Assembly: GCA_001579985.1 (NCBI GenBank)
Contig: LRSR01008401.1
Coordinates: 1-28,243, forward strand
Direction: 5' to 3'
Origin: Hypsibius dujardini
Taxonomy: Eukaryota; Tardigrada; Eutardigrada; Parachela; Hypsibiidae
DNA: 28,243 nt
Under the pieces are notes generated by a model. It did no database searches. It worked only from the letters and a program-made list of their open reading frames with translations, and was not told where the DNA came from. How positions within the stretch are numbered: the stretch's first letter is position 1; each line of letters opens with the position of its first letter. The translations under genes and the position numbers were made by a program. This document shows, piece by piece, positions 8,414-17,276 of this stretch.

Positions 8414-10631
8414 ATGACGGAGGATCGTGCAGCATCGCGAAAGAAAGTCATTGTTGTATGTATGCCGAAACACGGACACATAACGTTTTTATTAGCTTGT
8501 TAATTATCGCTAATACGTTTTTTTAGGTGGGCGATGGAGCTTGTGGGAAGACCTCTCTGCTGTATCGGTTCGGTAAAGACGAGTTCCCGGAGGCTTATAT
8601 CCCCACAGTGTTTGAGAACATGGCGACGTCGTTGGAGGTCGACGGAAAGATTGTAAATACGCTCTAGGGCGAATAAATGCAGCGGATTAATCATTCAAGA
8701 AGATGCGCCCGCGGTGATTAGAGAGTGGTGATAAGCTTTGTTTCGCCGTGTAGGTGGAGCTGATGTTGTGGGACACAGCGGGGCAGGAGGAGTTCGACAG
8801 ATTACGGCCTCTCTGTTACCCCAACACGGACGTGGTCCTTGTATGCTTCGCCATCGACAACCCCGACAGTCTGGAGAACGTGCGGCATGCATGGATCCCG
8901 GAGGTAAGGCGCCAGAAAATGCCGTCACGTTTTTTTGCGAAATGATGTCGTTGTTTTCCTGCGCAGTTCGTGTTCGATTTTACTTCTCCGTGGTCATTTC
9001 CCTTTCCCGTTTTTATTGCGACGTTCCGATGCTTTTTCAATTTGTCTGCATGGTTGTCGCTGACAATCTCCTTACGGAGAACATTCAAAATTGTACTAGG
9101 TATCTGTTGCCTGTGTTCGTCTGTGTAAGACTAATACACTAGTAGACTACTACGAGGAGGACGAGGAATCGATTGATACAGTCAATCAATCAATTGATAT
9201 TTGTACTGCAGTTAATCCTGTTTCCGACGTAATGTTTCTGGTCCAGTCATTGAAAAGAACTTTTGTTTATATTGTCTCTTACAGAATTCGGTTTCGCATT
9301 GATTAGCATAAGCCAATTTTTTGGGGGTTAGGGGGCGGAGCTGAGGGTCACTGACTGGAAAGCTATGCGCATGGTTATTTGGAAAGTACACTTACAGTAG
9401 CTCCACTCCATGCTCTGCCCTCTGACCGATATTTGGCTGATGCCAATCGATTCCGAATTGAATTTGGGATGGGATAGTGCCAATTAAGATAAGATTATCC
9501 GGTCAAGTCCTATACTGGCATCACAACTGCCGATGATTCCTCCTACATTATTGCAAGTCTGATTTCCTTTATGCATCTTTGTTTGCATTCTAAATTCAGT
9601 GGTCACTATAAATGCCAATTATAGCATCAATAAAGCATCTATATTCAATTCGTCACCATTTGTGACTGCCCCTCCCAACACGCCTGTTTCCTGTCTGTGT
9701 TCACCATGGCTGCGCTGGATGGTGCTAGCACGAGTACCTGTTGAGTGACTGGATCGATAACCGGTCTTCCCTGTCCACCGTCAAACCGCACAGTGCTCTG
9801 GCAACCTATGTAACATCCCCCCCCCCGCTTGCAGGTGCGCCACTTCTGCCCCAAGACACCGATAGTTCTGGTGGGAAATAAGAAGGACTTGGCCAATGAC
9901 CGAGGCATTATCTTGGAGCTGCAGAAACGGCGACAGGTACGCGATAACCCTGCAGTGACCTTCAAAGTCCGCACTCCCAGCAGTATACCATTACTCTACC
10001 CTTACCCAATGAACAAAACATTCAAAGGGTATGAGGTGAAATCTATATTTCGGCTCACCATCCCAGCGGTCGATCAATCGGCTCACTCATGGGTTCCTCT
10101 TTGATGATAACTACTTGATTGTTTGATTGTTTGATTTTCTACACTATATCCTAGTATAGTATAGCTTTTATGAAAATCAAACAATCAAGCACCTGTCGTT
10201 TAAGCGAAACCTATGAGTGAGCCGATTTATCGACCAAGTAGAGGGTGAGCCGAAATATAGACTTCTCCTCACTTCTTCTTCTCCTTCTCCAGACTTTCTA
10301 CTGTGGCTTCAATATGACACTTTTTTCTCCCTAAATCTAGACACCGGTTTCGATGTCAGAGGCGAAACATGTGGCTGACAAAATCGGTAAGACCGTCCGT
10401 AATGACAAATGTTGTATGCCGCGCTGCTGCACGTGTCTATCAAATAAAACAAACAAACACGAGACGTGATCATGACGCGTGATGATGTTTGCAGGCGCCT
10501 TTGCATACGTGGAGAATTCCGCGCGCACCGCCGAAGGGGTCCACGAAGTATTCCTCACCGCGTGCCGGGCCATGGCCACGGGGAAGTCCAGTGCAGGCAA
10601 CATCAAAAAACGCCTGTGCCGTTTACTATAA
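8414..10631 (+). CDS. Rho-subfamily small GTPase (RhoA-like)
   Basis: It is a GTP/GDP switch controlling actin and membrane dynamics, acting at membranes after prenylation. Exons: 8414-8455, 8527-8652, 8754-8903, 9835-9936, 10341-10386, 10495-10631; 200 residues. The P-loop VGDGACGKT is at residues 15-23, switch [10 protein letters not shown] at 38-46, switch [16 protein letters not shown] with the catalytic Gln at 67, then GNKKDL, a Rho insert-helix segment after [10 protein letters not shown], and the G5 motif as NSAR. The C terminus is KKRLCRLL: a short basic stretch plus the CAAX box CRLL, whose final Leu predicts geranylgeranylation. Compared with RhoA, switch I Tyr42 is Met and G5 is NSAR instead of CSAK, so this looks like a diverged Rho paralogue. 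Intron 3 is long (931 bp) and intron 4 contains a palindrome. No AATAAA was seen soon after the stop. Confidence 0.93.
8904..9834 (+). other. Long intron 3 of the Rho gene
   Basis: At 931 bp this is far longer than the gene's other introns. It begins GTAAGG and ends after a C-rich pyrimidine tract and GCAG. I see no exon-like frame, no RNA gene and no clear repeat beyond short CAATCAATCAA-type runs near 9180. Confidence 0.6.
10033..10272. repeat. Palindromic (foldback/MITE-like) element in Rho intron 4
   Basis: The left arm starts with GAGGTGAAATCTATATTTCG and is matched by the reverse complement of the right arm ending near 10272. Shared blocks include TATATTTCGGCTCACC, TCGGCTCACTCAT and TTGATTGTTTGATT, with the axis near 10150. 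Arms are about 100 bp with scattered mismatches. It sits wholly inside the intron 9937-10340 and leaves its splice sites intact. Confidence 0.8.
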
Positions 10632-11047
10632 CCCTTAAAGATTTTCTACGCCACTCACAGATTTTTCTACAGTAGACATTACACTTGCTCATGGCGGTAG
10701 GAGGCTCCGCGGAGAGTATTTGGCGGATATTGCATTCATGACTGAAGAGAAGCAAATTATCCGACAGTTGGGTGATGTTCTTCATTTTTTTTATTAGTTT
10801 TGCATTTCGCACTCTCTTATGGAAGGCAACTAGTACGATAGCTGATGCTCACAGTCACAACGGAACTAGAATGATTCACTACGCGTCGTTCTGAGGCAGT
10901 GCCCGGTGCCGAAGGGATAGAGAGCGACGGAAAAGAGATATAATTGGAACGATGAGTTATCTATCGCGGCAGATAATTGGGTATGACTGGGACTTGACGA
11001 TAAATTGACAAGACGCCACACCCATTGTGCATGTTGTTGGCCATTAG

Positions 11048-11309
11048 CCTCGTTGCGAGATATCTATCTGGTGTCCGACGCAGGAGAATCGAAGATTTTC
11101 AAAGGGCATTTTCTCACTCAGCTGCTCACAACGCATTCTGTCCCGTCTGTGTCTATTCGCGTGCACAGGCAAACGCAAGAACGTTTGCGCGTACGCGCGA
11201 ATTGGTACAGACGAGACGGAATGAGTTGTGAGCAGCCGAGCGGAAAATGCCGTTTGAAAATCTTCGATCCTCCTGCCTCGACGACCAGAAAGGGTGTCTC
11301 GCAACGAGG
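11048..11309. repeat. 262-bp near-complete palindrome (foldback/MITE-like)
   Basis: It starts CCTCGTTGCGAGA and ends with the inverse TCTCGCAACGAGG. The two arms share GGAGGATCGAAGATTTTCAAA-like, GGCATTTTC and GCTGCTCACAAC blocks, and the axis lies near 11179 in AACGCAAGAACGTTTGCG. Both strands translate to similar peptides, as expected for a palindrome rather than a gene. No clear target-site duplication was seen. Confidence 0.85.
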
Positions 11310-11950
11310 GTATTATGTGCCTATAGCGCGTAGAGCTGGGCCGTTTGGCCTTCTGGCTTATCGGCCTTGCCTGACCAATACCAACTCGGCTACAGCGGTC
11401 CACTGTTTCGAATTCCACGTAATTTTGTGCATCGCGTATTGAACAATACTATCAAGCCAACCACTTACCAACTAACCTATCTTTACTAAAGTGACGAAAC
11501 TCATTTGTTTTGCTAATTCGTAAGTGATTTTGTGCATTTGGCCTACTTGTACTGTACCGGGTGTAGTGATGTACCATATCATATCGTATTTACTTACTAC
11601 CGAAAATGACTTCAAATCTATAACGAAGGTCCCTCTAGGATCCCAAGAGATTCTAAAGCCCTTTGCCTAGTTTGACCTTAATCCCGACCGAACTAGTTCT
11701 GCAAAGTATCCCATGCGCATCACCGCACGCGGCATTTTGTTTTTTCTTCAATTCATCTTAGCTGCATAACTGCGCAGGTCTACCTAGAATGATTGTAGCG
11801 CATACACAACGGCTTTGTCGCTGGACTACCGTCACGTCATCGTCACATCACTTTGAGTGTACTATCATTCCTGGGCGCCTGTCCGATATCCCGAAAAACC
11901 CGGGCGCGCAGCATCGACCAATCCTATAATACATAATCTGATAATATAAC

Positions 11951-12128
11951 ATATACCAGGCAAACGCTATGAGTTGAATCGCTACATGGGTTGAATCGGT
12001 GGGGTGGCTGAGGGCGCCACAAGTGTAAATTGAATGAGTGTTGTTTACAATTACACTTGTGGCGCCCTCCGCCACCCCACCGATTCAACCCATGTAGCGA
12101 TTCAACCCATAGCGTTTGCCTGGTATAT
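11951..12128. repeat. 178-bp palindrome with about 80-bp near-perfect arms
   Basis: The left end ATATACCAGGCAAACGCTAT is mirrored by the right end ATAGCGTTTGCCTGGTATAT. The arms also share TGAATCGCTACATGGGTTGA and CGGTGGGGTGGC and GGGCGCCACAAGTGTAA, with a loop of about 22 bases near 12040. Arm identity is higher than in the other palindromes here, suggesting a younger insertion. Confidence 0.9.
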
Positions 12129-12899
12129 AATCCTGATCACGGGTCACGTCCCTGGCTGATCGAAATGGTACAGATCCATTCAGGGTATGAGAAAAGACAG
12201 CTCCTCGGTATTAGCCGGATCTATTCTAGGTATTCTAGGTACCATTGAAAATGCCATGTCACTGGCTTGTAGATTAGGTACAAAGGTCGGTGGTTTGGTG
12301 CGGATTCAAATCACCGCAAGGGGCATGGCAGGTCACAATCAGCCAATGCAGTAGAGCCAAAACGAGCCCGATATGCTGAAAATGGTTCGATCCCTTCACC
12401 GAGCAAAACAGTGCTGCAAGGGAGTCATGCCCTTCCACCATTGAACTGTCCGCTGTCGTCGAGTTTACCATCCATGCCCGCGCCCTAGTCCGGATTACTG
12501 ATCAGTCCGTTACCATTACCACCAATGCTTGTTAGACCTACTACCTCAGATCGTGTCCTAGTCCCGGCGGTCCACCTATCAGAATCCAACTGTCACGGTT
12601 TCTTCATCCACTCCGTAATCCCACCACGTTTTGGCCCCTGTCTCTCCCTGTCCGTTGTCTCTCGTTGGCCGTTGTCTCTCCTTGTCTGTGTCCTTGTCTG
12701 TGTCTCAGTCAAAGAGTGTGTTGGTGACCAGGCAGTCGCACCGGCCACCGCAGTCTCACTCATGCTCTGAATCAGTAATAATGTCCTGGAACGCCGGACA
12801 AAATCAGTGGTTGATTAACAAGCAAAACATCCGGCAAATGTAATTGGACCCACGGAGCCGACTTCGCATTTGTTCAATTAGGACGATGTTGTTCGTTGG

Positions 12900-13660
12900 T
12901 ATGCATACACACGTGGCAAAACCTCAGACCGACGGAATTAAAGCCAACGTTTTACTGACACCCAGCAAAATGGGATGGTCGGAGTTTGAGCCATTTTAGC
13001 CAATCCGTGCAGCTGTTTTTTTACCACAGCTGACCACGCAATCTTTGCTCAGTCGGTCAATTGATTGACTTCGAATAATTTTGGCGATCTTTGATTGATT
13101 TGATTCTAATTAATTCTAATTGATTCCTTGATTTTTTGCGAAGAACGTATGATGAGTCTATCTTTGATGTCCACGAAAGTTCATACGCCATATATATATC
13201 CACGCCATCCTTTTTAAATTACACGAGAAAAAAAGTTTCGTACGATTGATGATTAGGATTTTCGGTAAGGGTGTCGACTGAGCGGGGATAGTCGCGGGAA
13301 ACCACAACCTGGATGGAACGCCAAAAGTTGGCCAAATAATGATTTCCGTAATACTACAGCTGCGTTTGCAACAGCTTCCGGCGATAAGTCGGACACCCTT
13401 TTCTGGTCTTAACATGGACCAGCTCCTATTCTACTCACTGAACGGTCTACTTTTGAGCCAGAAAAGGGTGTCCCGACTTATCACCGGAAGCTGTTGCAAA
13501 CGCAGCTGTAGTATTAAATTAATGAATCAAGCGATGTAAGAAAGAGCTGCACGCATTGGCCTAAATTGGCTCAAACTCCGACCACACCAATTTGGTGGGC
13601 GCCCGTAAAAAGTTGGCTTTAATTCGGTGGGCCAGAGGTTTTTTGTCACGTGCATACATG
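12900..13660. repeat. Element with about 120-bp inverted termini
   Basis: The segment from about 12904 reads CATACACACGTGGCAAAACC, then a GGAATTAAAGCCAAC block and TGGTCGGAGTTTGAGCCA near 12977. All recur in inverse order at 13545-13660. Between the termini lies a separate palindrome at 13350-13515 and an AT-rich stretch. No transposase-like frame is present, so it would be non-autonomous. Confidence 0.7.
13350..13515. repeat. Internal palindrome with about 57-bp arms
   Basis: AATACTACAGCTGCGTTTGC at 13350 is mirrored by GCAAACGCAGCTGTAGTATT ending at 13515. The arms continue through AACAGCTTCCGG and ACACCCTTTTCTGG, with a loop of about 50 bases. It is nested inside the larger 12900-13660 element. 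Confidence 0.85.
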
Positions 13661-14610
13661 TTTTCTGGACATACACCGGCATGCGGCATCAGCATGCGGC
13701 ATCGGCCAGTACGAGTTTATCGAGTGGAAAGTTAAAAAGTACAAATAAATTGGTAATACACTGAACTTGGGACGATTTTCAAAGGAGGAAACCAGAATTT
13801 TTCCGCTTTATATATTTTTATTAGCGCTACAATTATGATAATTTTCAAAATTAATTTTGTCGGTCAGGATATAAAAACTTCTTTTCCGGCAGAAATTCAA
13901 AGTTGGGAAAACACTTGAGGATTCTATTGTCCCCGATTTTGACCATTTAACCAAAAACTTCATTTCCGCAGAATAAATTAATTTGACGAACTTTGATACT
14001 GTTCCTTTCAAAAATTAATTTCAAATAGTTAAGCTCTGGCAGAGTCTTTTTTGAATGTCAGGGGCCGAAGCTATGCGTCACTTCGGGAATATCCCTCGTA
14101 AGTTTCCGGTCGGGCTCGACAATGACCTGTAGCTCTGCCGCCCCCCCCCCTGACGTCCAAAAAAGATTCTGCTGGTACCAATCGATTTCAAATTGATTTT
14201 TGAGAAGGAAATCGTCCAAATTCTTAAATTAAACCATTTCCCCAAATTGAAGTTTTTACAGTCAAACTCAAAGGAATTGGAATCTTCCAGTGTTTTCCCA
14301 GCTTTGAATTTCTGCCGGAAAAGAAGTTTTTATATCATGACCGACAAAATTAATTTCGAAAATCATCATAATTATAGCTCTAACAAAAATATATAATTCC
14401 ATTTCCTCCTTTGAAAATCGTCCAAATTTCGATGTATTACCAATTCATCTGTACTTTTAACTTTCCATTCCATATACTCGTAGTGGCCGGTGCCGCATGC
14501 CGGTGCCGCATGCCGGTGCCATGAACGAAGGTACAGTACATACACACGTGGCACAAACCTTGCACTAACCGAATTAAGCACTTTAACTCGACAGCTGGCA
14601 CAAAAGCCAT
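13590..14610. repeat. About 1-kb imperfect palindrome
   Basis: Arms of about 450 bp face each other around 14100. Matching blocks include CACGTG at 13647 and 14545, GGCATGCGGCA-type repeats at 13680-13705 and 14487-14518, CAAAGGAGGAAA near 13780 with its inverse near 14402, and TCTGCCGGAAAAGAAGTTTT at 14311 with its inverse near 13875. Two 67-codon frames at 13808-14011 (-) and 14193-14396 (+) are the two arms read outward, not genes. Confidence 0.8.
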
Positions 14611-14662
14611 GCAACGAGTGTAATGGCTTAACTCGGTTAACGCAAGGTTTTTGCCACGTGTG
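14543..14662. repeat. 120-bp inverted-repeat unit with CACACGTGGC termini
   Basis: It starts CACACGTGGCACAAACCTTG and ends with the inverse, CAAGGTTTTTGCCACGTGTG. The inner parts match through CTAACCGAATTAAG. Its termini are the same family as those at 12908 and 13655. Confidence 0.75.
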
Positions 14663-15478
14663 AAGTGAATGTCTCACGTGGTCTCACCGTCCTGTTTGTC
14701 CGTTACTCATCTGGCAGAAGAACACCGACGAATTCTCTCGTCAACCGCGAGCTGGTTCGTTCCCTATACCACGTATGTCCTGAACCATGGTTAAGAGATT
14801 AATTTGCGTGACGGTCAACCGCGGACACTTTTTAAAGACACCTACCACGCGTTTTAGCGTCACCAAACAAATCACCTACTTATGCACACATAACATATGA
14901 CGCATACATTGTACAACTGTAGTGCCAATCGTCCGACGTCCGGTCAGTATAAGCAAAGTGATATTGCCGCTGAGTCTGTCGTGTTTTATTGTCGATATCA
15001 CTTTCAAGGCCGGTTTTGCTGTGATAGGGGAAATATTGCATTTCGGGTCTCCGATTGCGTATATACGCACGGCTCCCTCTCTGTGCCTGTGTATGTTGCC
15101 GTCAAAGGGAAGACAACGGAGAAGTGATTAACCTGATTGGATTACCTCACCTTGTTAGCATTTAATTTTTTGCGCTTCTCCAACGGGTATGTTACCGTCG
15201 ATATTCAATACCGCCGATTGTCCGCTCTTGACAGGTCACTCCCACACTAACGTAATCGTGAAAAAAACTCACTGCCCATTTCCGTTGTGAATTCTGACCA
15301 CCGACTACCTAACTGGATGATCAGTCGGAGCAATGCAAGACCGGATGTGGTTTATTTGAACTTTATCTTAGAAGACGTTCATCTTTATTGAAATTGAAAT
15401 ACTGACGAAAATATTATCTGCAATAGTGGACGGGACTCCGAAGAAATGTCTGTGATGCCGTAGTCTAACTGTTAAAAA
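14663..15478. other. Upstream region of the pseudoprotease gene
   Basis: No supported gene or repeat is seen here. Short frames at 14876-15131 on both strands overlap each other and look like noise. The interval should contain the promoter and 5' UTR of the gene starting at 15479, but no TATA or initiator stands out. Confidence 0.4.
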
Positions 15479-15628
15479 ATGTCTGCCGTAGGTCCTGCCG
15501 GAACTCGGCATACCATCGGGCCACCGGATTCACCCCAGATATTTTTCCGACAAGCACCTACACAGGTAAGTCTGCAAATTGCAGACAGACAGACAGACAG
15601 ACAGACAAACAAAAAAACACAGACAGAA

Positions 15629-15668
<40 letters not shown>

Positions 15669-17240
15669 TGACGACAAACTGTAGGTTTTTGAGACTAGAA
15701 ATTATTGATGCAATTCTCCCATCCTGGTTCCCAGAATGACTGTGCCGTCGAGTCTGCTAATTCCGACAACCTTTTTCCGTCCGAGTCGTGCTGCGACGAG
15801 CCAATGGATCCTGCAATCCAGTCCGCTGTAATGGATCGTTACCGGCGCAATTCCCTGTCCTCCAACGGAACGCGACGGTCCATCCTATCTGTTCACGACG
15901 AGCGACATTCAGCATTTACTCCGGTTCACAACCTGGCTATTATGCACTACCAAAAACGGAGTATCTTTTCCAGCCCGCGGATGACGTCTGATAGTTCAAT
16001 CAGTAGCGGAACGGAACACTCGTTTGGTAACCACCGGCGCGGCAATCATTGCTGGTTGCCCTGCTGCTCGGACTACCCCTGGAAGGGTCACGAGAAAATC
16101 TGTTTGGGACTTGCGTTGTTAGCCATTTTGTTAATTATTGTGGGTGGAATTGTTGGGACTTATTTTTCATGTAAGTTTTTTGCTCCAATTTTCTCCCCAC
16201 CGCCACCGTTACAGTCACAGAAACAGATACACATTTACGAGCCATCCACAGACACAGCCACAGATTCAGCCAGATACAACTCACGCAACCACGGTCGTAG
16301 CCGCAACCACAGACAGAGATAGAGACAGAGACAAAGAAACAAAGACAAAGACAAACACCAGCACAGACACCCACACAGACATAGATGTAGACACGAGCAC
16401 AGGCATAAGCACAGACACAGACACAGACACAAACACAGACACAGACACAAAGACAGACACAGACACAGACACAAACACAGACGACACAGACACAGACACA
16501 GACACAGACTGTAACATAAAGTCGGGGTAGAGCACAGGCTTGTAATCATTTGTAGGTCACAGTATGTTTTGTATAGTTCGCGCACCTGGCAATTTTCCAA
16601 CCGGTTCGGAGATTCACCAGTCCCCGAGGATAGGCATACGCGTGAGCGCCACCGACGGCCTCGACGGCTCGACCGGAAACGATTTGGTTCCACCGGCCGG
16701 CGGTGCTGATCACCCTCCCCGGCCGAAGGATCGCTTTGGCTTGCATGACTTTGACGCCAGCTTACTGGGCGAACTGGACTGTAACGAACTTTACACGTTT
16801 CGTTGCGGTCACAACCAGTGTCTGCCGATCCCTGGTAAGTATCACCGCACGTATCATCATAAAACAAAACGAACGATATAAACGGTGTTAATTTTAGTGT
16901 GGTGCGACGGCAAAACGGACTGCGAAGACAAGACTGGTCAGTTATACCGGGTCATTTTGTACCCGAGCATTTGATTGACCAAATAGGATTATAACATTAT
17001 GACATCCACAAAATTGATTTATCACAAATTTTGTCTTTCAGACGAACATTCGGAGTGCGCAGTGACCTGTCCTCCACGATTTTTTGCCTGCCTCAATCAT
17101 AGTTCCGTTCGTTTCGACAAGACACATGGTGAGAGACAATCAAGTCTTAAGTCAGGCAAGAGACAAAGATTCACATGCTTCAGAAGCAGACAGACAGACA
17201 GTCGCTCTTACAACAAGATGACCCAATAGACAGACACGAC

Positions 17241-17276
<36 letters not shown>

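Larger units (their letters stand above)
10632..12899. other. Gene-free region with two palindromic elements
   Basis: After the Rho stop there are about 2.3 kb with no frame I can support. The Rho 3' UTR should lie in the first few hundred bases. The region holds palindromes at 11048-11309 and 11951-12128. Near 12384 there is a tRNA B-box-like GGTTCGATCCC without a matching cloverleaf. Around 12640-12710 there is a TC/TG-rich stretch with repeated TTGTCTCTC and TTGTCTGTG words. Confidence 0.6.

Noticed and set aside
11005-11442. 145-codon plus-strand frame and a similar minus-strand frame
   Set aside because: The two peptides resemble each other because the DNA is a palindrome; this is an inverted repeat, not a gene pair.
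12384-12394. tRNA B-box-like GGTTCGATCCC
   Set aside because: No matching A box, acceptor stem or anticodon arm could be laid out, so neither a tRNA nor a SINE is supported.
13808-14396. Two similar 67-codon peptides on opposite strands
   Set aside because: They are the two arms of the 1-kb palindrome, AT-rich and without flanking gene signals.
15582-15668. Regular repeat that could suggest a CRISPR array
   Set aside because: It is a simple tetranucleotide microsatellite without spacers, in an intron of a eukaryotic gene.
16235-16867. 210-codon minus-strand open frame rich in Cys-Leu and Ser-Val
   Set aside because: It is the complement of the intronic ACAGAC repeat plus the antisense of an LDLa exon; there is no independent coding character.
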